A stretch of DNA of 64,000 bases, taken from positions 124,001 through 188,000 of the forward strand of contig OZ037862.1 of NCBI GenBank assembly GCA_964035575.1. Reading direction: 5' to 3'. Numbering within the stretch: position 1 is the first letter of the stretch; every line of letters begins with the position of its first letter. The notes under the pieces were generated by a model. That model saw only the letters and a program-made list of their open reading frames with translations. It did no database searches and had not been told where the DNA came from. Shown piece by piece: positions 19,955 through 30,715 of the stretch. Source of the DNA: Rhynchopus sp. YZ270_cl-10 (Eukaryota; Euglenozoa; Diplonemea; Diplonemida; Diplonemidae). The position numbers and the translations under genes are program-made.

Positions 19955-20853
19955 TCAGAAGATGCGTGCGACGTGTCCGACCTGCACGGAGGACTGCACC
20001 TCGTGTGCGCGCTTCTGGTTGAAGTCGGTAAGAGGGAACACCACGGTGCTGTCCTTCAGCTCGGCGCCTTTCGACTGTGGGAAAGGGGTGTGAAGAGATT
20101 GTTTCGAGAAAGGGATTTGATTTAGGGAAAAAAGTCGTACCTTAAGGAACACCTTAAGCGCAGCTCCGGCAAGGTTGAGCACATCGGATGCCGTTGACTC
20201 GTCGCATCTGTGGTATTTTGTTGTTTTGTTTTGTTTTGTTTTGTTGCCATATTAAGTCTTACAAACAACACCTGACCCATACCTCTGGTGCGATGAGGAG
20301 AGAATATCGTATCCGTAGGTGCGTGCCGAGGTTTCAAGTCCGGGGATTGGACTGCTCTCCTGGATGTCCTTCAGCTCCTGCGACGCCCAGAACTCCTTGA
20401 ACCTGCACTCCTCAAGCATGTGGTACAGTGTGCGGATGGGCTCCACTTCTTTCCGCTCGTGGTGGCGTTCGGGGATGAGGTACGAGGAGAGAAGGAAGGC
20501 GTTGGTGGGCATGTCGAGCAGTGCCTTGAGCAGAAGCTTCTGGATCACCTCAACGTTCGAGTGTGTGGGGTAGAATTGGTAAAGCTTCAGCAGGGCCAGG
20601 TTCGCTTCCAAGTCGTACGTCTCTTTTTGGATCTGAACAAAAAAATATTGAAAAACACAAAATGTGAAAGATGAATCTTTATCGTTGGGGAGAGGAAAAT
20701 GATGCCTTCGAAGTTGAAGTGTAAAGCGTTGTAGAGTATCAAAAGACATACCTGCTGCTTGAGGTAATCTTCCAGCACCGGGATTGCGTCGGTTTCGAGC
20801 GCCTTTGCTGTCTGCAACGCCTGCTCCACCTTGGGGTCTCTCTGCATGGTCAT
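19955..20853 (-). CDS. eIF3k: Eukaryotic translation initiation factor 3 subunit K
   Basis: Four exons, about 20752-20853, 20283-20632, 20141-20207 and 19955-20074, join in phases 0, 2 and 0 to give 212 residues, close to the 218 of human eIF3k. Diagnostic segments are YDLEANLALLKLYQFYP (N-terminal HAM domain), QKLLLKALLDMP, RTLYHMLEECRFKEFW, and the C-terminal winged-helix tail ending with a V-F-P-L ... QKR ... VQ-V-G-H-V pattern. eIF3k is a non-catalytic shell subunit of the eIF3 complex on the 40S ribosome. All introns begin GTATG or GTACG and end CAG; one contains a TTTTG run. Identification is confident from several conserved blocks in order. Confidence 0.9.
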
Positions 20854-21053
20854 TATCGGTTTCAACGCCCGGCAAAAATGTGTATGAGAAAAAAAGCTTT
20901 ATAAATGTTTGATGCGAAAGTGATGTGTTCTAGTTGTTTTGTTTTGATGCCTGTTTATGGTGATGGTGGCGTGGCTGCCAAAGTGTCCAAAGGTCTTACG
21001 GGGCCCGATGTGACTCTAATACACATTGAGAGACACAGCGACACACAATGTCA

Positions 21054-21392
21054 ACTATGATCGTCTCCGTGAGACACACAAAGAGTCTGTGAGACAACAC
21101 TGCAGACAAACATCACAGTCAACTACTAGGATGGTCCGGAATGCCAAGAAGCAGGCAAAAAACAGTGTGATGAATACAACGACAAGGACACCCGTGACTA
21201 AGACTTCAAAGAAAGCTAAGAAGGCGGCGAATAAAAGCGTGAGAAGATGATCGAGTAGCAGCAGCAGCAGCGGCGACACCAGCACCGCGACCAAGGCTCC
21301 AACAGACTGCAGCAGCAGTTACGACGGAAGCGACGTTTACTGCTTGCACGACACCGCTACTGAACGTAAAAAAAAATCTCTCTGTTCATGGT
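21054..21392. mobile_element. TIR element, CTATGATCG family, long copy
   Basis: The left end ACTATGATCGTCTCCGTGAG matches the ends at 51265 and 58607. The right end (AATCTCTCTGTTCATGGT) is a diverged inverted partner. Between them are ~300 bases containing a short lysine-rich frame and a CAG-rich stretch not present in the two short copies, so it is either a fuller family member or one with an insertion. It occupies the spacer between the eIF3k start and the next gene's stop codon. Confidence 0.5.
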
Positions 21393-21517
21393 CCAACAAT
21401 AGACAAAAAGACAAAAAGTACAATTCCTTATTTCCAAAACAACTCTGTTTTAACAAATCTACCCCTCCCCCACACTCCTGTAAAGGCGTGGTGGGGAGAC
21501 TCTCTCTCTCTCTCCCT

Positions 21518-23758
21518 TCACTCCGCCACCCCAGTCGTCCCATCGATGGGAAGCGCAAGCGCTGCGTAGGAGGAGAGGAGAAGACCGGTTTCTGTGGACT
21601 CATTTTTCCTTTGGTACGCAGCGATGCTTTTGGTGACGTGGGTTGGGAGGGTGAGGGCGTGCAGGGTGGGGATGATCTCAGCGAGGAGCGTGCGCTCTGC
21701 GTCTAGCTGCTCCTGCAGGTCCATGACGTGTTTGACGCATTCTGCGTTGCTGTCCTGCAGTGATTTTGTCTTATGAGACTCAATGATGTCCGCCTCCAGC
21801 CGCACCGTTGTCACTGTATGCTGCAACGACGAGATCTGGTTGCGGAACATCTGCACCGTCTCCTTCAGCTCCTCGTTCTGCGCCGCCAGCATCTTCTTGT
21901 CGTAGTTCCCCAACACCTCCTCCTCCAGCTTCTTCACAGTGTCTTTGTACCCAGAGATCTCCGCCTTCATGGCCTGCTCGATCTTGGTGTGTGCGTCGGA
22001 TGTCTCGTGCAGTGTGGTCTCGGCTGCGCGTTTTGATTCAAGTGCGGAGCCGAACTTTCCTGCAATGAGGGTAAGTTCGGTTTCGACCTGTTTCGAGCGG
22101 CTTTCGCAAGAGGTGTACTGAGCGCGGTGGTGGACCAGCGCGTCGTGTTCCCGCTTCCGCAACACAGCCATCTCCGTCCCAACGTTGAGCTTGAACTCCG
22201 CATACTCTGCGGACAGTGCGTCCAACTCCTTCGCCTTCTCCGCTGCCTGTGTCTTGAAGCCCTCCCGTTCGTGCCATGTCAGCAGCGCAGCGTCTTTGTT
22301 CTTCTGTTCCCTTTCTTCTGCCTCTTTTCGGAGCGACGCGATTTGCGTGCCTGCTGCCTCAAGCTCGCTGGCGAGGGAGGATTCCTGTTGGGATGCGATG
22401 GAGGTGGGGAGGTGGGGAGGTGGAGAGGGGTGGGGAGGGGTAAGGTGCTGTGCATACCTTGCGTCCCGAAAGCTCCTGCAGCTGTGTGTACGACGTCTGA
22501 GCAATGCGCACCTCATTCTCAAGACGGGACACGTCTTGTAGGAGTGATGTGATCTTCTGTGTTGCATCGGTGTGCGAGACTTTGACCTGGCCGGACACCT
22601 GCGCGAACTGCAGAGAGAGCTGCTCGTACTCAGACTTGAGTTCGACTAGTTGGTGCGACTTCGCGTCATCTGACTCGCGCAACGCAGCCTTCTCTGCGTC
22701 CGTCGCACGCTTGAGCCCCTGCAGCTCGTCTTTGAGCCCCTCAATCTGCCCAAGATACTCAAACCTATCCCGCTCCTCATCCTCCGTCGCACCCACAAGC
22801 TTCTGCTGTAACGCCTTGATCTCCCCCTTCTGCTGTGCCTGTGTCTTCTGTTGCATCTGCTCGTTGCGCCGCCCCTCCGTAACGTGGTCGTAGAACTGCT
22901 CCTTCAGGCGCTCCAGCTCTTGGTGTGAAGACTCAAGCTCGTCTTTGCCCTCTTTCACTTTTGAGGTCAGATCTTGGTTCGTCCGGTCCAGGGTTTTCAT
23001 GCGACGTTCATACTCCAGGTTGCGGTTGCCTGTTGTTTCAAATGTATTGTAATAAGCTAAGGAATGGAGTCTTGCATACCTACTGCGTGCCTGAGGTCGG
23101 AAAGCTCGCTCAGCGTTTCCTTCAGCTGTGCGGCAATTTTGTCCTTCTCGAGAACGGCCTCGGCGAGTTTGCCTTTGGTGTGCTTGAGGTCGACGAGGGT
23201 TGCGTTGAGCTGTTCTTGGAAGAGCTTCTGCAAGAGTGCGTCCTTTTGGTTTGTTAGGTCGCTTTTTTCGATTTCTTTTCGTGCACGCGCTTCTGACGCC
23301 TTTGCTGCTTCGAGCTCTTTGGACAACACCTGCAGCATGCTTGTGTGCTCCGTCTCCTTCTTGTCCATCTCAGACTTGATACGGTCACGCCCCGACCGCA
23401 TGTCTTCTGCATCCTCGATGGACTTCGAGAACTGCTTCTGCCAAGACCTGCTCGCCTCCACCTTCATGCCCACCTCGAGGGTCAGCGATGCAGCCTCCTC
23501 CCGCAGTGTCTTGATGACGCCCTGCAGCTCTGCCGTGTCGCGGTCGTGCCGCACCTCGCGTGCCTTCAGCTCCCCTTGCAGCTGGTCTACCTGCTGCTGC
23601 AGCGCGTCCCCTGCCACCTTGTGGTCGTACGCCAGCCGCTCGGCGCGTGCGACCTCATCAGAGCGTCTTGCAATCTCATCCTCGATGCGTGCCTCACGCT
23701 CTGCTGCAGCCTCAGCACGCTGCAGGGCGAGGAGGGCTTCTTCTGTGTCGGTTGCCAT
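21518..23758 (-). CDS. Long coiled-coil protein, three exons
   Basis: Exons at about 23080-23758, 22458-23029 and 21518-22384 join at phases 1 and 0 to give 705 residues. Nearly the whole chain is predicted coiled coil, rich in E, K, A, Q and L with heptad spacing, ending in a less charged segment of about 60 residues. Introns are short (50 and 73 bases), with GTATGCA donors and CAACAG acceptors. No catalytic or binding domain is recognisable. Golgins, centrosomal and flagellar rootlet proteins all look like this, so I assign no function. A spacer hairpin pair lies 118 bases upstream of the start codon. Confidence 0.8.
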
Positions 23759-23875
23759 CTTGGAATGGGACTGGAAGGGTGGGTGGTAGGTAGAGGATAG
23801 CACAATAGTTGTCGACAGTCAACAGCTCCCACGATGTTATCCCAGAGAGAAGAAGAAATATAAGTTTTTTTAAAC

Positions 23876-23946
23876 CTTGAACCTAAGCCTCTCCTACTTA
23901 GCCACCTAAGAAAATGTTCAAAGACAAATGTAGTTCTCGTGTGGCA
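23876..23946. promoter_or_regulatory. Spacer hairpins A and B, copy 6
   Basis: Hairpin A reads CTAAGCCTCTCCTACTTAG then CCACCT; hairpin B is represented by TAGTTCTCGTGTGG about 25 bases on. It is 118 bases from the coiled-coil gene start codon. Confidence 0.5.
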
Positions 23947-24491
23947 TAAAAAATGCTTTTTTTTTTTTGTCCGGATCTCTTGGCACAGAAGAAATGAGAA
24001 AAGCGGGAATAAACAAGAGAAGAAATCTGACAACATACGTTTTGTTCCCTACCAGATCTTTTTGTTTGTTGTCGCGTTTGGGGAAACCCCCTTCACACCT
24101 CCTCCATTTTTCTTTCCTTTTATTTTTTGAAATGCCCACACCGGAAATTCTATGATGAGACTATCTAAACAGGAATCCAACAAACAAATTTCATATACTC
24201 TCCTATTCAAGAAAAAGCACACAAAAGGACGTTCAAAAACGCCACCAAACAAACGATAAAAATCGCAAAAAAAGAAAAAAATCCCAAAATATTTGGCCGA
24301 ATGGGGGGAACAAAAAGTGCGGATCAGCCCTCGAAATTTGGTGTAGGGTGAAAAAAGAGCGCAAGAAGTGCGAATCACCCCCCTTCAGCCACGCCAACAT
24401 TTCGTTTTATTCCCCCTCTCCTTCATTGAATGAATAAAGGAAACGCCTCGAAGATAATACTCTACACGAGCACCCTTGAAATGCTTGTTTT

Positions 24492-27273
24492 TTAATCGTA
24501 CCTCGTTAGAAGCGAACCTGCATTGACATGGGGTGGCTCGTTTATTGGCTCGTTTAACATTGGCTCGTTTAATATTGGCTCGTTTAGGGGTGGCATCAAA
24601 ACAAAAAACGCGGACAATGTCCGCGTTTTTGGGGGGGGAGGGGGGGGGTCTGAAATTCCAGAAAACGCGGACATTTTGGGGTTTTTTTTTCCTCGAAAAT
24701 TTTTTTCTTCACTGGGGTTGTACACGATTTTGACCAAAATTTATAAAAACTCGTCCATTTCGGCAAATTGACCCCACCACAGAACCGGCGGATTCAGGAA
24801 ATGCAAATGCCGGTGTTTTCGGGCAAAATAAAAAATACAAGATGCCCGCGTTTTTTTTTTGCAAAATGTACACGAATGGGGGGCCCTTAAACCCCTGCTA
24901 CCATGTGCTTCTACAGGCAAACACTTGGACCCCTTTACCTTACACTGACGGGTTTTGACCAAAATCAAGAACTTGTCCATTTTGGCAAATTGACCCCACC
25001 ACAGAACGGACGGATTCCGGAAATGCAAATGCCGGTGTTTTTGCACATTTTCATGGTTTCAGCATCAGAGAGAGAAAATCTGGGTTGTGGGATTTACCTT
25101 GGCCCCTTTACCTTACACTCATTTTGACCAAAACCAAGAACTTGGCCATTTCGGCAAATTGACCCCACCACAGCGCGGACAGATCCCGGAAATGCCAATC
25201 GCGGCATGTTTTGGGGCTGAAAAATTTTCACCTGAAAATTTTTTTCAGCAGCATTTTTTGGCCGAAAATGGGCCCCACGTATTAGTGACCGGGCTCATAT
25301 TTTCAAAAATTTAAGTGGTCAAAAAATTGTCCAATTTTCGAGATTGACCCCACCACTTTCTGGACGGATTCCGGAAATGCCAAAAAACTGTGTTTTGGGT
25401 CACGAATTTGCACCCCGTCACCCAAAAACCAGCAAAAAATAGGGGGGAAAAAAACAAAAAATGTCCGCGTTTTGGGGGGGGGAGGGGGGGGTCTGAAATT
25501 CCCCAAAAACGCGGACATTGTCCGCGTTTTTTGTTTTGATGCCACCCCTTATTGGCTCCGCTATTTCGTCTACAACCTTTACGTAATTGTGCTTGGTAGC
25601 GATGATGCCACGCACCACTGCCTCTTTACCTCCATTCCAGCTGCCTCGAGCCCCTTCTAGGAGCGCTACACACACAAAACGGCCTCCGGCACGCACCCGA
25701 CCTCTTGACTGAATAACTTGGCGGAAGGTGAGGCGCTCGCTCAGAAGGCACACCACAAGGTCACAACGTGGCACATCCAACCCTTCCTCCAGCACGCTTG
25801 TCGCAACAATAACCCGCACCTCTTCCCTCCGAAAGGCATCTATCTCGCGTTGCTGCTGTGCACCGGTCATACCCCCATCCCTTTTACCCACAACACGCCC
25901 GACCTTCACCTTCAAATTCTCTGCCAGATTTGCCTGTACAACCTCTGAGGCAAGTTTCGTCTTTACAAAAACGATGGTCATCTTTTGGGGAGAAATGTAT
26001 TGCAGTAAGCTGTCGAGAACGGTGCTGTCGGTGCTGGTTGTGGACCATAAGATGGGAATGGAGATTGACAAACGCTGTTTGCGGATCTCTGTTAGTGTCC
26101 TCTCCGCGCCAGCGATCAGGAACGTTTCGTGGATGTCAAGAAAGGTGAACAGCTCTTTGGCAATAGGTGCGTCCTCAGCGGAGTAGGAGGTGGGAAGACG
26201 TTCCCGTATGCGTGAACACATCTCGGCAGCGGTGCTCTTGGGGAACGGGGCGAGACGCAGTCGCCTGAGATAGGTCTGCACCGCCGTGATGTAGAAGTCG
26301 TCGAAGTCTGCTGCGTCCTTTGCTTTGCAAGGTATGTGCTCCTCTTCGACCGGTGCCGGTGCATGTCTAGGGTTGGGTTGGTAGATGGCGACACGCCCGC
26401 CAAACAGCTCCAACATTTTGTCAACCCTGTCATTTGTTCTGTCGTGTGTGTCGCACTGCTCGACGATCGTGTCAGAGAGGCCGACGACGCGTGGAGTGTA
26501 CTGCGGGTATCTTTCCTTGCTCTGTGCGATTGCGTGGAGCACGCCAGCGAATACGTGATTTTTCTTGGCGCGGTGGCACTCATCGAAGACGAAGCAGCTG
26601 AACATCGTTGGACAGAGACGCTTCGCTTCAAACGCATCGAGCAGCGACCCTGCAGTGCACACCACAACGTCCACGTCGCAAGCCTGGATACGTTCTAACC
26701 GTCGCGACTCCCGCGCGCCTCCCCTCTCCCCTCCCCTCTGCCTCGCCTGCTGCCGTTCATGCGGGTGACGCTGAGGAATGCGTCGCTGTGGATGGCAACG
26801 CTGTGCTGGTCGAGAAGGGGCAGGCGGTCCACGACGAAGCAAGACATGCGAGAAGGGTTCAGCCGTTGGAATGCGGCCGCCACCATGGACCCGACCAGAG
26901 TCTTCCCCTCGCCAGCCTGCATGACAACAAGAAGGTCGCCCATCATCGCCATCCCGAACGCCGTCATCTGCACCTCCCTCGGCACCTTCGCAAGCTTGGG
27001 CACAAACCACTCCACATCCGCATCACACGGCAGCACCACACGCGCAGTGTTCGTGAAACGTTCCGGATACGTATCCGCTCGAGGCGCGAAGTCTGTTGTG
27101 TTCATGTCCTCATTAAGTATCACTGGTCTTTGTGAGTCGCGCTCACAACTCAAACCCGAAGATGTCTCCAACTCATGGAACCGACGGCACGGTGCAGGGA
27201 ACGGCGTGAGAACCGACCTCGTCATATCCTTTGGAAAGCTAATGGGAACGTATCTGGAGCGGGAACACGGCAT
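24492..27273 (-). pseudogene. RIG-I-like DECH helicase paralogue, interrupted
   Basis: Two overlapping frames make up one helicase closely related to the gene at 37456-45456. The upstream frame (about 26700-27273) has QAGEGKT (motif I) and the same SRMSCFVV segment. The downstream frame (from about 26740) has VVVCTAGSLLDAF, DECH (motif II), GLSDT (motif III), VATSVLEEGLDVP (motif V) and QSRGRVR (motif VI). The frame changes within a purine-rich GGGGAGG tract at about 26705-26745; a micro-intron or an assembly error could also explain it. The coding end is split by a 962-bp transposon (24587-25548); beyond it the frame continues as NEPILNEPMLNEPINEPP and stops at 24492. The N-terminus keeps only the last part of the regulatory domain, without its first CxxC pair. 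No long C-terminal extension is present. Confidence 0.65.
24587..25548. mobile_element. PIF/Harbinger-like non-autonomous element in the helicase paralogue
   Basis: The ends are inverted copies of GGGGTGGCATCAAAACAAAA, flanked by TTA on both sides (24584-24586 and 25549-25551). A TTA duplication and GGG-starting TIRs are the hallmark of PIF/Harbinger transposons. Just inside each end is a palindrome (ACGCGGACAATGTCCGCGT). The middle holds about four imperfect direct repeats with the motifs TTTTGACCAAAA, GGCAAATTGACCCCACCACA and GGATTCCGGAAATGC. No transposase is encoded. The insertion lies within the last codons of the helicase paralogue and adds its own in-frame residues and stop codon to that reading frame. 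Confidence 0.8.
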
Positions 27274-28582
27274 CACGAGATCGACGGCTGGGAGGTCTGA
27301 CTTTTATCAACATCCACCCTGACCTTGGGTGACGTGTCAGTCTGGTGCTGTTGGGAGGTGGGGGGAATGTGGGGGCGGGGGTAAACAGGAGATGCGATGC
27401 AGGAGGAGGAGGAAGCACAGCAGCACCATAGGCAGTCGTTCTGCCATGATTGCGCAGCTGCAGGCGCAGCTGAGGTGGCCTTTCTCTCTTCTGGAGGGAG
27501 ACGGGCAAAAAGTGCTTTTTTTTGTTTGTTTTGGTTTATTTCTTGTATCGTGCATTTGTCTTGTTTCATTTTCTTGTATGTCTCCGAGTCTCATACGAGT
27601 CTCGGCCACACTCTCGCACACATTCGAGACACACACACAGGCACAACTCGGGAATGTATCTTGTGGTTCCTTTGCTGCGTGTATCGTGTCCCGCTGTATC
27701 TAGTTTTTGGTAAACTATGCGGGAAACGGTAATTTTAGCTTGTTTTGTTGTCTTCTATTGTATCGCTGTGGTGTGTAACGTGCTGAAACGGAGGTGGATA
27801 CCGAAAATAAAATGAAATGAGACTATATGTCAAGACAAGGAAATTGAGGCAAAGAAGGGGAAAAAAGGGGGTCAAATAAAAAGCACTGAAGTCGAAGTCC
27901 CAGGTTCAGTCTGCAGACGCAGAGCCAACAGAACCAACTTCAGAAACTAACAAAAAAAAATAGAAAAAAATTGTGGAAAAGGCAAAAGGTTAATACCAAA
28001 TGTGAGGGTAACAAAATACCCATCACATAAAATGATGGAGTTTGCATTGCAGGGCACGAACCTCAGGTACCCACACCTCCCGGCCACGTACAACATTGGG
28101 CTGCAGGGTAGGATGGTTGGACACAGGGCTGGCCATTGCTGGGTCAGTAGATCATAGAACTCGAGGTCATTTTATCGTTGGGACATGTGGAAGGAATGGG
28201 CGTGCTGCACATTGCAAGACACGCTTCGGTTGTCTCAACATAACGACACAGAACGAGGGGGGTATGGGGCTATGGATATATGGGGGACATGGGGAAGGGA
28301 AGTGGAATGGGACAGTGGCAGGTGTAGAACAAAGTACACACGAACGCGTGCGCTCAGTAAAGACGCTGTACGTAGCCACAACACATGGTCTATCAAGGCC
28401 CGCAAAAAGAAGCGGTCGGTAAATAATAAGAAACAAGTTAGATTCATATACTTCAGTTCACAGAATTGAAAGAAACAAGGCAAAAGGTGCCTTGAATTAA
28501 AGGGCGAACGAAAAGAAAGGAAAACAAGGGGAAAAAAGGCATTTTGTGTGAATGAACTAATTAATGCAGGTGTGCAATATTA
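27274..28582. other. Gene-free spacer
   Basis: About 1.3 kb between the chitinase stop codon and the interrupted helicase. On the minus strand near 27330-27460 a pyrimidine-rich stretch ends CCCAACAG, a plausible acceptor for an upstream exon of the helicase paralogue, but no frame there matches the expected CxxC half of the regulatory domain. No other feature is seen. Confidence 0.4.
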
Positions 28583-30715
28583 CTACTTGCACGACTTCCA
28601 CCACCGTGTCCCCGTGCAGCTCAGCCCTGCAGCACAGCAGCTCTCCTTCCCGAGGCATCTGTTCCATTTACGGATCGGTGCGCCGCAGTTACTTGCCGGT
28701 GGTGTTGGCACAGGCACCGGCGCTGTTGGTGTGGGTGGTGTCGGAACCGGAACAGGTACAGTAGGAGTGGGTGGTGTCGGTGGCGGGACAGACACAACAG
28801 GCGGTGTGGGAGCTCCTCCGCTGCTGCAGCCACGTGTGGCCTCAACAACAGCCCCAACAGTGCCGGACCAGTCGCCGTTCGTGTCGTCCTTCACAACCCA
28901 GAAGAAGGCACCGCCGTTGCAGGGGTGCTGCACAGCGAGCTCCTGCATCACACGCACACCTGCCGCTGCGTTTGCGTTCGACCCCGTCCCCGAGCAGTCG
29001 CCGATGCAGAACCCAAACACAACGCGTGTCGCATCCCCGCCAAACACGTTGTCCACAAGCGTGCGGAAGTGGTCCCCCGCAGAGATGCGGCCAGACCCGC
29101 CTGCAAGCCCGTCCAACGCCGGACGCGAGTTTGCGTTGTAGTACTGCGGCATCACAAAGTCGACCGACGCCGCAGTCTCCTTCATCACGTTGTAGTACCC
29201 ACGCCCAGGCATCACGTCCGGCTCCATCGGCGCGTGTGTCACCAGACTCCCCGCAGGCAGCTGCTGCTTCAGCCCCACAGTCACCTCCCGCAGGAACGTC
29301 TGCGCCTCAGCCCCACGCGTGAACCCACGTGCACCCCCGTTCTCATAGAAGTACTCGTAGTCGATGTCCACACCGTCGAAGTTCTGTGCCGCCACAATCG
29401 ACTTCAGCTGCGACACCACGTGTGCCTCCTTCCCGAAGCAGTAGTCCCAGCAGTCGTTCACGTCCCCTGCCCAGGAACCTCCCATCCCGGCCCCGCCAAA
29501 GGACACAACCACCTTCTTCCCTGCCGCACGCCACCGTGCCACCAGGTCTGGGTGTGCCTGGTTCGCGCACACGGGCACAGGCGCCCCGATGTTGCAGCTC
29601 GCGTCGCACAGGTTCTTCGATGCACTCCACCTGTACGTCACCGCAAACGAGATCATGATGTGAGTGTAGTGCTCCAGCTGTGCGTCTGTCGGGCACGCCT
29701 GCCAGTTCCCCAGGAAGGCAATCATCCGCGAGTCCGACCGCGATCCAGACACAGTTGGCACCGGTGCTGGTACTGGCGCTGTTGGTGGTGTTGGCACAGG
29801 CACAGTGGGGACAGGGACTGGTGCCGTTGGTGTGGGCGGTGTGGGCGGTGTGGGCACAGGCACAGTTACAGGGCCCCCTCCGAGCACACGGCACGTCCAC
29901 CCGTCTGCCCTGGAGCACGACGGCTTGCACTGTGCGAAGCAGTCGCTCTGCTCGTAGCACGTCGCCCCCGACGCACAGCAGTGCGGCGCAGCCCTGCAGT
30001 TGCCCCACAGAGCCACCCCCGCACCACCCGAGCATCCACCCGACGGTGGTGGTGTGGGCACTGGCGGCGTCGGCGGTGTGGGCACAGGTGGTGTAGGCAC
30101 AGGCACAGTTGGTGTGGGTGGTGTGGGCACAGGGACAGGGGGAGTCGGGCCCGCACCACCAATGGTCACGTCAATCGCGTTGTAGAAGCTTGCAGGGGTG
30201 TCACCCACGTCCCACACAGCAAGCACAACGTGGTACCCCGAGCGTGTGGGCACCGTGCAGCTGTGGCTCGTAGGGTTTGATGGCAGCTGCATCCCCCCGT
30301 CCACCACACAGAACGGCGTTGTGTCAAACGACGACGTCCCCAGCGGCGCATTCTGGTTCCACCCCACACGTGTGATGTAGTACCTGTAGTCGCGTGTGCG
30401 GTGTACTGCAGTGAAGCGCCACGTGAACACATTCCTACCACTGGAAATTGCGGTCTTCCCCCAGCGTGACGGCGTCTGAGCATTCAGCTGTCCAAAGTTT
30501 GAACGCCCCGCAGCTGCCACCGTCCCGTCCGAAGGGCCCCCTGAAGGCCACCCGTCCGGACCCTCCACGCTCTGCGGCTCGTACTGCACAGACCCGCATC
30601 CGGAGTTCAGTCCAGACCTGCAACCATAATTGCGCGACGGCGGCGACTCCACGTACCCGTGTCCGGACACCGACACAGCAACACATGCCAACAGCAGCAT
30701 CCTCGACTGCACCAT
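28583..30715 (-). CDS. Secreted AA10 LPMO - GH18 chitinase fusion
   Basis: A single exon of 710 residues. Residues 1-18 are a signal peptide; cleavage would expose His19 of HGYVESPPSRN, the N-terminal half of the copper histidine brace of AA10 lytic polysaccharide monooxygenases. The second brace histidine is at about 105 (FTAVHRTRDYRYYIT), and SFYNAIDV closes the domain. A P/T/V linker leads to a CBM1-like Cys-rich module (W-G-x-C ... CC ... GATCYEQSDCFAQC). A GH18 chitinase follows with the catalytic DGVDIDYEYFYE (acid/base Glu about 454) and MPQYYN. A second Cys-rich module closes the protein. It should oxidatively nick and hydrolyse chitin outside the cell. Fusing both activities with two binding modules is uncommon. 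The linker is a PTPP-VPVPT repeat that gives long GGTGTGGGC arrays in the DNA. Confidence 0.93.
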   Translation of the reverse strand: MVQSRMLLLACVAVSVSGHGYVESPPSRNYGCRSGLNSGCGSVQYEPQSVEGPDGWPSGGPSDGTVAAAGRSNFGQLNAQTPSRWGKTAISSGRNVFTWRFTAVHRTRDYRYYITRVGWNQNAPLGTSSFDTTPFCVVDGGMQLPSNPTSHSCTVPTRSGYHVVLAVWDVGDTPASFYNAIDVTIGGAGPTPPVPVPTPPTPTVPVPTPPVPTPPTPPVPTPPPSGGCSGGAGVALWGNCRAAPHCCASGATCYEQSDCFAQCKPSCSRADGWTCRVLGGGPVTVPVPTPPTPPTPTAPVPVPTVPVPTPPTAPVPAPVPTVSGSRSDSRMIAFLGNWQACPTDAQLEHYTHIMISFAVTYRWSASKNLCDASCNIGAPVPVCANQAHPDLVARWRAAGKKVVVSFGGAGMGGSWAGDVNDCWDYCFGKEAHVVSQLKSIVAAQNFDGVDIDYEYFYENGGARGFTRGAEAQTFLREVTVGLKQQLPAGSLVTHAPMEPDVMPGRGYYNVMKETAASVDFVMPQYYNANSRPALDGLAGGSGRISAGDHFRTLVDNVFGGDATRVVFGFCIGDCSGTGSNANAAAGVRVMQELAVQHPCNGGAFFWVVKDDTNGDWSGTVGAVVEATRGCSSGGAPTPPVVSVPPPTPPTPTVPVPVPTPPTPTAPVPVPTPPASNCGAPIRKWNRCLGKESCCAAGLSCTGTRWWKSCK

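Noticed and set aside
21026-21250. Small basic plus-strand protein
   Set aside because: It begins outside and runs through the TIR of a CTATGATCG element; no conservation is expected and a Lys/Thr composition is typical of chance frames.
27281-27700. Missing N-terminal exon of the second helicase with the CxxC pair
   Set aside because: Cys-rich frames exist here but do not match the regulatory-domain spacing or phase, so the exon could not be supported.
28925-30280. 451-residue plus-strand frame opposite the chitinase
   Set aside because: Shadow of a GC-rich coding strand; His/Arg-rich with no domain, whereas the minus frame has all catalytic motifs.
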